Assembly: GCF_000718015.1 (NCBI RefSeq)
Contig: NZ_JODY01000002.1
Coordinates: 248,001-312,000, forward strand
From: Streptomyces catenulae
GTDB taxonomy: Bacteria > Actinomycetota > Actinomycetes > Streptomycetales > Streptomycetaceae
Direction: 5' to 3'
Length of the DNA stretch: 64,000 nucleotides
Shown here: piece after piece, positions 48,670 to 58,081 of the stretch
How positions within the stretch are numbered: position 1 is the first letter of the stretch
Layout of the letters: every line of letters begins with the position of its first letter
Notes under the pieces: generated by a model
Databases searched by the model: none
What the model saw: only the letters and a program-made list of their open reading frames with translations
Told to the model about the DNA's origin: nothing
Position numbers and translations under genes: made by a program

Positions 48670-48864
48670 TCACGGGCGGACGCTGCTGATCACGTCGGCG
48701 GCGCCGGAGAGGCTGTGCCGCAGGTCCGGGGCGATGCTGCTGCTCGCCAGGTAGAAGCCGAGCAGCGCGCAGACGATCGCGTGCGAGAGCTTGAGCTTGC
48801 CACTGCGCAGGAAGATCGCTGCCAGAATGAGCAGCAACAGGACGACCGAGATCGTCAGAGCCAT
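48670..48864 (-). CDS. Small two-helix membrane protein
   Basis: A 64-residue protein with two hydrophobic segments (ISVVLLLLILAAIFL and HAIVCALLGFYLASSSIA) joined by a short charged loop (RSGKLKLS). It ends in a short polar tail. A perfect GGAGG lies seven bases before the ATG. I know similar short proteins in Streptomyces plasmid and integrative-element neighbourhoods, but I cannot confirm that. There are no mobile-element genes nearby. Function unknown. Confidence 0.8.
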   Translation of the reverse strand: MALTISVVLLLLILAAIFLRSGKLKLSHAIVCALLGFYLASSSIAPDLRHSLSGAADVISSVRP

Positions 48865-49131
48865 GGGTGCACCTCCGCGACGGCCGCCCGATCGGACGGC
48901 TAGGAGTGGCAAGTTTGGCGCATTTCCGGCAAAATCCCGCCCGCGATACGGTGCCCCATCCGGGTGATCACTGCGGGTCACACCGCTCGCGGCGCCGGAG
49001 TTCCCGGCATTCGTGTGTCGCGGATCACTTTCTCCGCGGGCAACGGGGCCTCCACCCCAGCCGTCTTAGCGACGGATACGCCCGGCGCCATCCGCGTCGG
49101 CGCACACCCCCGGCCGACGGAAGCACCGCCA

Positions 49132-49256
49132 TGATCCGACCGCGCACCCCGCGCTCCCCACGACGACCCGTGGGGCAGGCGGCCTGCCGTGCGCGGCGAC
49201 CGTGCGCTCCCGTATCGGCCGAATATCCCCTTTCCATGCTTAATGTGACGGAATGA
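49132..49256 (+). CDS. Possible upstream ORF coupled to lysX
   Basis: A 41-residue frame whose stop overlaps the lysX start by ATGA. It has GGAAG eight bases upstream. The product is Arg/Pro-rich in its first two thirds and is not recognised. The lysX ATG itself has no good ribosome site, so coupling is possible. The alternative is that lysX is leaderless. Confidence 0.3.
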
Positions 49257-52200
49257 GCACCGTGCAGGACCAGGATCAACTCACGGGGTGGCTGCGCTTC
49301 CGGCGCCGCGTCCCCAACAGCTTCGCCATCGCCTTCGGTGTGCTGGGCCTCTTCTGCGCCGTCACGGCGCTCTTCGGACCGCTGCGGCGCGGGCTCCACC
49401 CGGTGGTGTACTGGCTGGACACCCTCACCATCCCCGTGGCGCCGAACTTCGCGTACGCCGTCTTCCTGTTCCTGCTCGGCGCGGCGATGGCCGCCCGTAA
49501 ACGGGTGGCGCTGTGGTTCGTCGTCGCCTACATGCTGCTGGTCGCCCTCGCCGACGCGCTGTTCCTCGCCGCCGGGTACTGGGAGTTCGCCGTCTCGCTG
49601 GCGGTGTGCACCGCCATCCTCGTGCTGCTCGTCGTCTCGCACCGCGAGTTCTACGCCATCACCCGGCGCGGCGCCTTCGTCCGCGCCGCGGGCGTGCTGG
49701 TGGCCGGGCTGGTCGCCGCGGTGCTGCTCGGCTGGGGCCTGGTGACGCTCTTCCCCGGCTCGCTGGAGCACGGCGCCGGGAACCGGCTGCTGTGGGCGGC
49801 CAACCGCGTCTGCGGCGGGCTGGTCGGCGGTCGCCTCGTCGAGGGCCACCCGCCGCACTGGATCGTCTTCCTGCTCGGCGTCTTCGGCGCCCTCGCACTG
49901 CTCAACGCCGCCGCCACGCTCTTCCGCTCGCAGCGCCTGGAGGCCGCGCTCCACGGCGACGAGGAGCCCCGTATCCGGGCGCTGCTGGCCCGCTACGGCG
50001 GCGACGACTCGCTCGGCTACTTCGCCACCCGCCGCGACAAGGCCGTCGTCTTCTCCCCCAGCGGCAAGGCGGCCGTCACCTACCGCGTCGAGGCGGGCGT
50101 CTGCCTGGCCAGCGGTGACCCGGTCGGCGACCGCGAGGCGTGGACCCAGGCCATCGAGGCGTGGCTGGAGGTCGCCGGGCGCTACGGCTGGCAGCCGGCC
50201 GTGATGGGCGCCAGCGAGGAGGGCGCGAAGGCGTTCGCCCGCTGCGGTCTGGGCGCGCTGCAACTCGGCGACGAGGCGATCCTGCACGTCAAGGACTTCG
50301 AGCTGGACGGCCGCGACATGCGGGTCACCCGGCAGGCCGTCAACCGCGTCCAGCGCACCGGCGCCACCTGCCGGATAAGGCGTCATTCGGCGCTCACCGA
50401 CGCCGAGATGCGTGAGGTCGTCGACCGCGCCGACGCCTGGCGCGACACCGAGACCGAGCGCGGTTTCTCCATGGCGCTGGACCGCCTCGGCGACCCCGAG
50501 GACGGCGACTGCCTGCTGGCCGAGGCGTTCGACGGCGACGGCCGGATGATCGCGCTGCTGTCCTTCGTCCCCTGGGGCGACGACGGCATCTCGCTGGACG
50601 TGATGCGGCGCGACCGCAGCGCGCCCAACGGCGTCATGGAGTTCATGGTCGCGCAGCTCTGCGCCCAGGCCGGGCAGTTCGGGGTGCACCGCATCTCGCT
50701 GAACTTCGCGGTGTTCCGCTCCGCCTTCGAGGAGGGCGCGCGGATCGGCGCGGGCCCGGTGCTGAAGTTCTGGCGCCGGTTGCTGCTCTTTTTCTCCAAG
50801 TGGTGGCAGCTGGAGGCGCTCTACCGCTCCAACGCGAAGTACGCCCCCGAGTGGTACCCGCGCTTCCTGTGCTACGCCGACACCGGCGCGCTGGCCCGGA
50901 TCGGCCTCGCCTCCGGCATCGCCGAGGGCTTCGTCGCCGTACCGAGCCTCGGCAAGCTGTGGGGCAAGGGCCACAAGAAGAAGCTGCAGGCCCCGGCGAG
51001 CACCGCCGGACTGCCCTCGCTGGAGGAGCTGGGCCTGGTCAGCGAGGTGCCGTCCGCCGAGGAGCAGCGGGAGCGGGAGCTGGCCGCGCTGCCGGAGCAG
51101 GTGCGCACCCGCCATTTGAAGCTGGAGCGGCTGCGCGCCGAGGGCACCGACCCGTACCCGGTCGGGGTGCGGCGGACGCACACGCTCGGCGAGGTCCGCG
51201 CCGCGCACCCGGAGCTGACCGCCGGGACGCACACCGGGGAGACCGTACGGATCGCCGGTCGGGTGCTGCTCACCCGCGACCACGGCGGCGTGCTCTTCGC
51301 GGTGCTGCGCGACTGGTCCGGTGACCTCCAGATCGCGCTGACCCGCGACACCGCGGGCAAGGAGCTGCTGGAGCGCTTCGGCTCCGACATCGACCTGGGC
51401 GACCACATCGAGGCGGAGGGTGAGGTCGGCGCGAGCGACCGCGGTGAGCTGACCGTCTTCGTCACCGAGTGGCGGCTGACGGCGAAGTGCCTGCGACCGC
51501 TGCCGGACAAGCGCCGCGGTCTGACCGACCCGGAGGCGAAGGTCCGCCACCGCTACGTCGACCTGGTGGTCTCGCCGGACGCCCGGGACACCGTACGGGC
51601 CCGCAGCACGGCGGTGCAGGCGCTGCGGCAGGGGCTGATCGACCGGGGTTACCTGGAGGTCGAGACGCCGATGCTCCAGCAGATCCACGGCGGCGCCAAC
51701 GCCCGCCCGTTCCACACCCACATCAACGCCTACAACCTCGACCTGTACCTCCGTATCGCGCCCGAGCTGTATCTCAAGCGGCTGTGCGTGGGCGGTATGG
51801 AGAAGGTCTTCGAGATGGGGCGGACCTTCCGCAACGAGGGCATCTCGTACAAGCACAACCCCGAGTTCACGATGTTGGAGGCGTACCAGGCGTTCGCCGA
51901 CTACGACGTGATGCTCGATCTGACCCGGGAGCTGATCCAGGGTGCCGCGGTCGCCGCGTTCGGCACCGCGACCGCCCGTAAGGCGGATGCGAACGGGCGG
52001 CTGGTCGAGCACGACATCTCCGGGATGTGGCCGGTCAAGACCGTCTACGGCGCGATCTCCGAGGCGCTGGGCGAGGAGGTCGACGCGGACACCGACGCAC
52101 CGGTGCTGCGGCGGCTCTGCGACGCCGCATCGGTGCCGGTCAAGCCGGAGATGGGCCGCGGCGACATCGTGCTGGAGATGTACGAGCGGCTGGTGGAGGA

Positions 52201-52567
52201 GCGCACGACGCTGCCGACGTTCTACAAGGACTTCCCGACGGACGTCTCGCCGCTGACCCGGCAGCACCGCAAGGACCCGCGGCTGGCCGAGCGCTGGGAC
52301 CTCGTCGCGTTCGGCACGGAGCTGGGCACCGCCTACTCCGAGCTGACCGACCCGGTCGAGCAGCGGCGGCGGCTGACCGCCCAGTCGCTGCTGGCGGCGG
52401 GCGGTGACGTGGAGGCGATGGAGCTGGACGAGGACTTCCTCCAGGCGCTGGAGTACGCGATGCCGCCCACCGGTGGTCTGGGCATCGGTGTGGACCGGCT
52501 GGTCATGTTCCTCACCGGTCTGTCGATCCGCGAGACGCTGCCGTTCCCGCTGGTCCGGCGCCGCTGA
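49253..52567 (+). CDS. lysX: Bifunctional lysylphosphatidylglycerol synthetase/lysine-tRNA ligase
   Basis: A 1104-residue fusion, the actinobacterial LysX form. Residues 1-230 hold six or seven membrane helices. Residues about 240-600 are the DUF2156-type lysyltransferase ([37 protein letters not shown]). Residues about 620-1104 are a class II lysyl-tRNA synthetase: anticodon-binding OB fold, then motif 1 ([18 protein letters not shown]), motif 2 ([13 protein letters not shown]) and motif 3 ([15 protein letters not shown]). It charges tRNA-Lys and transfers lysine to phosphatidylglycerol, lowering surface charge and giving resistance to cationic peptides. It is a second LysRS beyond the housekeeping one expected elsewhere. 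Confidence 0.95.
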   Translation: MSTVQDQDQLTGWLRFRRRVPNSFAIAFGVLGLFCAVTALFGPLRRGLHPVVYWLDTLTIPVAPNFAYAVFLFLLGAAMAARKRVALWFVVAYMLLVALADALFLAAGYWEFAVSLAVCTAILVLLVVSHREFYAITRRGAFVRAAGVLVAGLVAAVLLGWGLVTLFPGSLEHGAGNRLLWAANRVCGGLVGGRLVEGHPPHWIVFLLGVFGALALLNAAATLFRSQRLEAALHGDEEPRIRALLARYGGDDSLGYFATRRDKAVVFSPSGKAAVTYRVEAGVCLASGDPVGDREAWTQAIEAWLEVAGRYGWQPAVMGASEEGAKAFARCGLGALQLGDEAILHVKDFELDGRDMRVTRQAVNRVQRTGATCRIRRHSALTDAEMREVVDRADAWRDTETERGFSMALDRLGDPEDGDCLLAEAFDGDGRMIALLSFVPWGDDGISLDVMRRDRSAPNGVMEFMVAQLCAQAGQFGVHRISLNFAVFRSAFEEGARIGAGPVLKFWRRLLLFFSKWWQLEALYRSNAKYAPEWYPRFLCYADTGALARIGLASGIAEGFVAVPSLGKLWGKGHKKKLQAPASTAGLPSLEELGLVSEVPSAEEQRERELAALPEQVRTRHLKLERLRAEGTDPYPVGVRRTHTLGEVRAAHPELTAGTHTGETVRIAGRVLLTRDHGGVLFAVLRDWSGDLQIALTRDTAGKELLERFGSDIDLGDHIEAEGEVGASDRGELTVFVTEWRLTAKCLRPLPDKRRGLTDPEAKVRHRYVDLVVSPDARDTVRARSTAVQALRQGLIDRGYLEVETPMLQQIHGGANARPFHTHINAYNLDLYLRIAPELYLKRLCVGGMEKVFEMGRTFRNEGISYKHNPEFTMLEAYQAFADYDVMLDLTRELIQGAAVAAFGTATARKADANGRLVEHDISGMWPVKTVYGAISEALGEEVDADTDAPVLRRLCDAASVPVKPEMGRGDIVLEMYERLVEERTTLPTFYKDFPTDVSPLTRQHRKDPRLAERWDLVAFGTELGTAYSELTDPVEQRRRLTAQSLLAAGGDVEAMELDEDFLQALEYAMPPTGGLGIGVDRLVMFLTGLSIRETLPFPLVRRR

Positions 52568-52583
52568 GCGGTCCGCCTCCGTA

Positions 52584-52619
52584 CGCCGCGCGCCTCTCCT
52601 CCGGGAGGGGCGCGCGGCG
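52584..52619 (+). terminator. Terminator after lysX
   Basis: A 16-bp stem (52584-52599 with 52604-52619), one G-U pair and a 4-base loop begins 17 bases after the lysX stop. Confidence 0.8.
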
Positions 52620-52672
52620 CGTTTCCGGCCTCCGTACGGGAACCCCGGCACCGGGTGGGGCGTTGGCCGCAC

Positions 52673-53473
52673 ATGACGACTCATGTGGTGCACTGCAACG
52701 GCCGGGACGCGACCGCCGAGGAGCTGGCGGCGGTCGCGTTCGGCAGCCCCTCCCATTTCACCGCCATGCAGGTACGCGGCGGTCTGATCCGCGGACTCGA
52801 CCTCCATCTGACCCGGCTGCGCAACGCCTCCCGGGAACTGTTCGGGGCGGCCACCCCGGACGACGAGATCCGCGCCCAACTGCGGGCGGCGCTGGCGGTG
52901 AGCCCCGCCGATGTGTCGCTGCGGGTGCTGGTCCATGCGCCGGGCGATCCGTTCTCGGCCGGTGCGGGCACGCCCGAGGTGCTGATCCGTACGGCGTCCG
53001 CCGGGGTGGCGCCGACGGGTCCGCTGGCGCTGACGGCGGTGGCGCACGAGCGGTTCCAACCGGCCGTGAAGCACGTCGGGGAGCCCGCGAAGCGGTTCTT
53101 CCTCCGGCAGGCGGTGGCGGCGGGGTGCGACGACGCCGCCTTCGTCGACCGGGAGGGGCGACTGAGCGAGGGCACGATCTGGAACCTCGCGTTCTGGGAC
53201 GGTTCGGCGGTGGTGTGGCCGGTCGCGGAGGTCCTGGACGGCGTCATGCAGGGCATCGTCAAACGGCAGTTGACGAAGCTCGGGGTACCGCAGCGCGACG
53301 CCGAGGTGCGGGCCGACGGCCTCGCCGGATGGGCCCGCGGGGCGGTGGTCCTCAACTCCCGGGCCCCCGCCGTCGCCGTCCACCGCATCGGCGGTGAACT
53401 CCTGCCCGAGGCACCGGACTTCGTCGCGCTGCTGCACCGCGCGCACGAGGCGGAACCGCCGGTGGCGCCGTGA
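52673..53473 (+). CDS. Class IV aminotransferase family protein
   Basis: A 266-residue fold-type IV PLP enzyme of the branched-chain aminotransferase/aminodeoxychorismate lyase group. The candidate PLP lysine is in the VKHVGEPAKRF stretch. GCDDAAFVDREGRLSEGTIWNLAF holds the family's conserved E-G-T, and FDG-like turns are present. It is shorter than typical IlvE. Substrate unknown. The ATG at 52673 has no strong ribosome site. Confidence 0.82.
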   Translation: MTTHVVHCNGRDATAEELAAVAFGSPSHFTAMQVRGGLIRGLDLHLTRLRNASRELFGAATPDDEIRAQLRAALAVSPADVSLRVLVHAPGDPFSAGAGTPEVLIRTASAGVAPTGPLALTAVAHERFQPAVKHVGEPAKRFFLRQAVAAGCDDAAFVDREGRLSEGTIWNLAFWDGSAVVWPVAEVLDGVMQGIVKRQLTKLGVPQRDAEVRADGLAGWARGAVVLNSRAPAVAVHRIGGELLPEAPDFVALLHRAHEAEPPVAP

Positions 53474-53621
53474 GGCTCCGGCGTACAGGCGCTGAGCTGC
53501 GCCGACGACCGCATACGGGGCCGGGTCCGGGTGTCCGCCGGGCCCGGCCCCGGGCCGTCGCCGGACGGCTTTCGCCCGCCGGTGGGCGGGCGTTGTCAGA
53601 CCCCTCGGTTACGTTGCCCAC

Positions 53622-54329
53622 ATGACGCACTTCGTGATGGTGGCGGGGGCCTGGCTCGGGGCCTGGGTGTGGGGCGATGTGGCGCGGCTGCTGGCCGCGG
53701 CGGGGCACGGCGCGCATCCGCTGACGCTGAGCGGTGTCGCGGAGAGGCGGGGTGTCCCGGCCGGGCAGGAGACCCATGTGCGGGACATCGTCGACGAGGT
53801 CGTCCGGCGCGATCTGCACGACGTGGTCCTGGTCGGGCACAGCTACTCGGGCATACCGGTGGGTCAGGCGGCCGAGCGGATCGGCGGGCGGCTCTCCCGG
53901 GTGGTCTTCGTCGACTCCGAGGTGCCGGTCGACGGGGAGTCGTTCGTCTCCGGCTGGTGGGAGGGGCCGGAGCGGCTGGCCGCGGTGCTCGCCGCGCACG
54001 ACGGCCGGTGGCCGCCGCCGACCGCCGCGGACCTCGCCGGTCAGGGGCTCTCCGACGCACAGATCGCCCGGCTCGTGGCGGGCGCCACACCGCATCCGGG
54101 TGCCTCGTTGGCGGAGCCCGCGACGCTGACGCGCCCGCTCGGCGCCCTGCCCGCCACCTACGTCAAGTGCCTGCTCGACGGCCCGGAGCCGAAGACCACG
54201 GTGGCCGAGCTGCTGACGTGCGGCACCTGGCGCCGCGTCGATCTCGACACGGGGCACTGGCCGATGGTCTCCCGGCCGGAGGAGCTGGCCCGCGTCCTGC
54301 TCGCCGCGGCGGCGGAGGGCCGGGGGTAG
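53622..54329 (+). CDS. Alpha/beta hydrolase
   Basis: A 235-residue alpha/beta hydrolase resembling salicylate esterase and hydroxynitrile lyase-like plant-type enzymes. The nucleophile is in VGHSYSG, the Asp follows in VVFVDSEVPVDG, and the catalytic His is in LDTGHWPM at the C-terminus. An oxyanion-type VAGAWLGAWVW begins the protein. Substrate unknown. It converges with the nik operon, with only 19 bases between their stops. Confidence 0.88.
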   Translation: MTHFVMVAGAWLGAWVWGDVARLLAAAGHGAHPLTLSGVAERRGVPAGQETHVRDIVDEVVRRDLHDVVLVGHSYSGIPVGQAAERIGGRLSRVVFVDSEVPVDGESFVSGWWEGPERLAAVLAAHDGRWPPPTAADLAGQGLSDAQIARLVAGATPHPGASLAEPATLTRPLGALPATYVKCLLDGPEPKTTVAELLTCGTWRRVDLDTGHWPMVSRPEELARVLLAAAAEGRG

Positions 54330-54348
54330 CGGTCCGGGCCCGGCGGTC

Positions 54349-55047
54349 TCACGCCGCCGCGGGCCCCTCCCCCGGTGCCGTGACCCGCTCCGTCCCCGCC
54401 AGGTCGGACCAGCGCACCGTCCGGTCGCACCAGCGCTCCAGGAGGGTGCGGTCGTGGCCGACGGCGAGGAGACCGGCGCCGGTGCGGGCGCGGTACGCCT
54501 CCACGACGGCGACCAGCGCCGCGGTGGTGGAGGCGTCCAGCATCGCGGTCATCTCGTCGCAGATCAGCCAGCGCGGCTCCAGCACCAGCGCGCGGGCGAG
54601 GCAGGCGCGTTGCAGCTGTCCGTCGCTGACCTCGTGCGGGCGGCGGGTGAGCAGATCGGCGGTGAGGCCGACGGCGGGCGCCAGCTCCGCGACGGCGGCG
54701 GACGCCTGGGCGCGGCGCCCGGTGGCGCGCAGCGGTTCGGCGATGAGGTCGGCGAGGCGTAGCCGGGGGTCGGCGGAGAGCCGGGGTTGCTGGAAGACGA
54801 CACCGAAGGAGGTCCGCAGGGCGCGGGGGGCGCGGTGGCGCCAGCCCGGGGCAGCCACCCCGTCCACGGTCACCGTTCCGGCGTCCGGCCGGTGCAGCAG
54901 CGCCGCGACCCGGGCCAGGGTCGACTTGCCGCAGCCGCTCGGGCCGAGCAGCCCGACCGACTCGCCGGGCGCCACGGTCAGGGAGACACCGGAGACGACC
55001 GGGCGCCGCCGCTCGTATCCGGCGGTGATGTCACGCAGTTCGAGCAC
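54349..55047 (-). CDS. nikE: Nickel ABC transporter ATP-binding protein NikE-like
   Basis: A 232-residue ATPase. Walker A is GPSGCGKST, the Q-loop is FGVVFQQPRL, the signature VSDGQLQRA departs slightly from LSGGQ, Walker B is LICDEMTAMLD, and the switch His is VGHDRTLL. It starts with GTG at 55047 and overlaps nikD by 17 bases. It is the last gene of nikABCDE. The nickel assignment rests on gene order and the Nur box upstream of nikA. Confidence 0.82.
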   Translation of the reverse strand: MLELRDITAGYERRRPVVSGVSLTVAPGESVGLLGPSGCGKSTLARVAALLHRPDAGTVTVDGVAAPGWRHRAPRALRTSFGVVFQQPRLSADPRLRLADLIAEPLRATGRRAQASAAVAELAPAVGLTADLLTRRPHEVSDGQLQRACLARALVLEPRWLICDEMTAMLDASTTAALVAVVEAYRARTGAGLLAVGHDRTLLERWCDRTVRWSDLAGTERVTAPGEGPAAA

Positions 55048-56140
55048 GGCGGTCGCCCTTCTCCTCGGACTTCTCGGGGGCGTCGGCCGGTGGCGGGCCG
55101 GGGTGCGGATGGTGGCAGGCGACGCCGTCGGACGGTTCCGGGCGGACGGCGCACCGGGCGTCCGCGCGGGGGCAGCGGGCGGCGAAGGCGCAGCCGTCCG
55201 GCAGGGCGCCCAGCTCGGGCGGCAGTCCGGGGATCGGGGCGAAGGCGCGGCCGGGCAGCGCGTCCAGCAGCCCGCGGGCGTAGGGGTGGCGGGGGCCGGG
55301 GGTGCCGAAGAAGGTGGCGGCGTCGGCGTGTTCGACGATCCGGCCCGCGTACATGACGGCCACGTGGTCGGCGATCCGCTCGGCGGCGGCCAGATCGTGG
55401 GTGATCATCAGCAGCGCCCGGCCGTCGTCGGCGTGCGCGCGGAGCGCGTCGACGGTGCGGGCGACGAGGTCCCGGTCGAGGCCGGTGGTGGGTTCGTCGG
55501 CGAGCAGCAGCCGGGCGTCGCCGACCAGCGCGAGGGCGCTCGCCGCGCGCTGGGCGAGGCCGCCGGAGAGCTGGTGCGGATAGCGGTCTAGGTGGTCGAG
55601 GGGGAACGCGGCGCGGTCCGCGGCCCGTTCCGCCGCCGCGCGCAGCGCCTCCCGGGCCGCGCGCCGCCCGGGTCGCCGTGCGGCGGACGTGCCGCGCGCC
55701 GCGCCCGCCGCGGGTGCGGCCGGTCCGCCGCCCAGTTCCCGCACCGTCTCCTCCAGTTGGGCGCGGATGGTGCGGACGGGCGTGAGGTGGGCGGCGGGGC
55801 TCTGCGGGACGAGGCCGATGCGGCGACCGCGGACGGTGCGGGCCAGCAGCGGTTCGTCGGCGGTGAGCAGTTCCACGGCGGGTGCGCCGTCGGCGGCGGT
55901 CAGATGGGCCGCGCCGGACGTCTCGGCGTTGCCCGGCAGCAGGCCGAGCAGTGCGGAGGCGAGGACGGACTTGCCGCAGCCGCTCTCGCCGACGAGGGCG
56001 AGGCAGCTGCCCGGCGCCAGGTCGAAGGAGGCGCCGGAGACGGCCCGGACGTGGTGGCCGCCGCGCATCCGGAAGCGGACCGACAGCTCACGCACCGACA
56101 GAACGGGGGCGGGCGGTGCGGTGGTGCGGGGCGCGGTCAC
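55031..56140 (-). CDS. nikD: Nickel ABC transporter ATP-binding protein NikD-like
   Basis: A 369-residue ATPase of the Opp/Dpp/Nik type. Walker A is GESGCGKSV, the signature is LSGGLAQRAASALAL, Walker B is LLLADEPTTGLDRD, and the switch His is ITHDLAAAERIAD. The C-terminus has the Opp/DppD-type Cys motif (CAFAARCPRADARCAV), linked to an Fe-S or metal site in some family members. An Ala/Arg-rich insert separates Walker A and signature. It starts with GTG at 56140, overlapping the nikC stop. Confidence 0.85.
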   Translation of the reverse strand: MTAPRTTAPPAPVLSVRELSVRFRMRGGHHVRAVSGASFDLAPGSCLALVGESGCGKSVLASALLGLLPGNAETSGAAHLTAADGAPAVELLTADEPLLARTVRGRRIGLVPQSPAAHLTPVRTIRAQLEETVRELGGGPAAPAAGAARGTSAARRPGRRAAREALRAAAERAADRAAFPLDHLDRYPHQLSGGLAQRAASALALVGDARLLLADEPTTGLDRDLVARTVDALRAHADDGRALLMITHDLAAAERIADHVAVMYAGRIVEHADAATFFGTPGPRHPYARGLLDALPGRAFAPIPGLPPELGALPDGCAFAARCPRADARCAVRPEPSDGVACHHPHPGPPPADAPEKSEEKGDRRARTA

Positions 56141-57093
56141 AGCATCAGCTCCGATCGGCGGCGGGGGTTGATCCGCTCCCGCCAGGCACCGGCCAGACCG
56201 GCGAGGGCGAGGGTCGGCACGATGAGGAAGAGACCGGGGAAGAGCGTCGGCCACCAGGCACCGGCCAGCAGCGAGCCGCGGGCGGCGTTGACCATGATGC
56301 CGAGGCTCGCCTCGTGCGCCGGGAGGCCCAGGCCCAGGAAGGAGAGCGCGGACTCGTGCCAGATGGCGTGCGGCACCATCAGCACCGCGGCCAGTCCGGC
56401 CTGCGGCAGCACACCGGGCAGCAGATGCCGTACGGCCACCCGCCAACGGGAGGCGCCGCCGGAGATCGCCGCGTCGATATGGGGGCGGGAGCGGAGCGAC
56501 AGCACCTCGGCGCGGACGATCCGGGCCGTGGAGAGCCAGTGGGTCAGCGCCACGGAGAGGATCACCGGCCAGACGCCGGGCCGGAACATCGCCACGATGA
56601 AGATGCCCAGCAGCAGATGGGGCACGGAGGAGAAGAGGTCGACGAGACGCATCACGGCGCGGTCCGCCCAGCCGCCGAGCGCCCCGGCGAGCGCCCCGAC
56701 CGCGGTGCCCAGCCCGACGGCGACCAGCGCGGCGACCACGCCCACCAGCAGCGAGACCCGCAGACCGTAGACGCAGCGCAGCAGCAGATCGCGGCCGACC
56801 TCGTCGGTGCCGAAGGGGTGCGACAGCGAGGGGGCCTGGAGTTTCCGGGCCAGGTCGACGGATTGGTTGTCCAGCGGGACGAGCAGCGGGACGACGAGCA
56901 CGGCGAGGACCACGGCGGCGACGAGACCGGCGCTGACCCACACCCGCACGGTGCGGGTGCGCCGCCGGTGGCCGGTGCCGGGCCGCCGGTGCCAGGTCAC
57001 GCCCGGCGCGAGCGCGGCGCCGGTCCCGGGCGCGGTGCCCGGTCCGGGTGCCGCGGTGGCTTCCTGTCGGGTGGAGGTGTGCGAGTCAGCCAT
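56137..57093 (-). CDS. nikC: Nickel ABC transporter permease NikC-like
   Basis: A 318-residue permease of the DppC/NikC type. It has a 45-residue Ala/Pro/Gly-rich cytoplasmic extension, then the conserved LQAPSLSHPFGTDEVGRDLL, then five helices with the EAA loop DAAISGGASRWRVAVRHLLP. LGLGLPAHEASLGIMV is the usual C-terminal family signature. It overlaps nikB by 8 bases and nikD by 4, so translation is coupled. Confidence 0.87.
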   Translation of the reverse strand: MADSHTSTRQEATAAPGPGTAPGTGAALAPGVTWHRRPGTGHRRRTRTVRVWVSAGLVAAVVLAVLVVPLLVPLDNQSVDLARKLQAPSLSHPFGTDEVGRDLLLRCVYGLRVSLLVGVVAALVAVGLGTAVGALAGALGGWADRAVMRLVDLFSSVPHLLLGIFIVAMFRPGVWPVILSVALTHWLSTARIVRAEVLSLRSRPHIDAAISGGASRWRVAVRHLLPGVLPQAGLAAVLMVPHAIWHESALSFLGLGLPAHEASLGIMVNAARGSLLAGAWWPTLFPGLFLIVPTLALAGLAGAWRERINPRRRSELML

Positions 57094-58081
57094 CGAAGCC
57101 CACCCTGGGATCGGCGAGACCGTACAGCAGGTCGGAGAGGAGGTTGCCGGCGAGGACGGCGGCGGTGGCGAGGACGGTGAGGGCGGCGAGCAGCGGGAAG
57201 TCCACGGCGGTCGCCGCCTCGACGGTGGCGGCGGCGATGCCCGGCCAGCTGAAGACCGTCTCGACCAGCAGCGCGCCGGTGATCAGTTCCGGCACCCGGG
57301 AGCCGATGAGGGTGAGGACCGGCAGCAGTCCGGAGCGGAGCGCGTGGTGCAGCAGCACGGTGCGTTCGCGCAGGCCACGGGCGCGGGCGCCGCGCACCGG
57401 GTCCTCCTCCAGCGCGTCCCCGACGCCCTGCCGTACGTACAGCACGAACCACGGGAGCTGGGAGACGGCGAGGACGAGGGCGGGCAGCGCCACATGGCGG
57501 GCGATCTGGCCGGGGGTGGCGAGGTCGGTGCCGGTGTCGGTGAGGCCGCCCGCCGGGAGGACGCCGAGTTTCAGGGCGAACAGCCAGACGGCGAGGAGGC
57601 CGAGCCAGAACGGCGGCGCGGCTTCCAGGGTGTAGGCGAGGGAGGTGACGGCGCGGTCGAGGAGTCCGCCGCGGCGGCGGGCGGCGGCCACCCCGAGGGC
57701 GGTGCCGACGGCGACGGCGAGGAGGAAGGCGAGCGCGCAGAGCAGGACGGACCAGCCCAGGCGTTCGCCGATGACCTGGGTGACGGGTGCCCGGAGCGTG
57801 GCGGAGTCGCCGAGGTCTCCGGTGAGCGCGGCGGTCAGCCAGTGCCACCAGCGGCCGATCAGCGGCTGGTCGACGCCGAGGTTGTGGCGCAGTTGGTCGA
57901 GGTTGGCCTGGGAGGCGGTGAGCCCGGCGTCGCCCGCGTAGGCGCGGACCGGGTCGAAGGGGGAGGCCGCGGCGACGGCGAAGACCCCGAAGGTGACGGC
58001 GAGGAGGACCGGCACGGCGAGCAGCGCCCGCCGGCCGGTCATCCGCGCCATCGCCGCCCAGGGCAGGGAGGCGCGGGGCAT
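57086..58081 (-). CDS. nikB: Nickel ABC transporter permease NikB-like
   Basis: A 331-residue permease of the DppB/NikB type with six helices. Signatures include LRHNLGVDQPLIGRWWHWL, the EAA region DPVRGARARGLRERTVLLHH, LITGALLVETVFSWPGIA and the C-terminal LLYGLADPRVGF. The start ATG at 58081 shares a base with the nikA stop (TGATG). It forms the channel with NikC. Confidence 0.87.
   Translation of the reverse strand: MPRASLPWAAMARMTGRRALLAVPVLLAVTFGVFAVAAASPFDPVRAYAGDAGLTASQANLDQLRHNLGVDQPLIGRWWHWLTAALTGDLGDSATLRAPVTQVIGERLGWSVLLCALAFLLAVAVGTALGVAAARRRGGLLDRAVTSLAYTLEAAPPFWLGLLAVWLFALKLGVLPAGGLTDTGTDLATPGQIARHVALPALVLAVSQLPWFVLYVRQGVGDALEEDPVRGARARGLRERTVLLHHALRSGLLPVLTLIGSRVPELITGALLVETVFSWPGIAAATVEAATAVDFPLLAALTVLATAAVLAGNLLSDLLYGLADPRVGFDG

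Noticed and set aside
49025-53446. Minus-strand frame of 1473 residues
   Set aside because: Antisense of lysX and the aminotransferase; composition is His/Arg/Gln/Val-rich shadow sequence.
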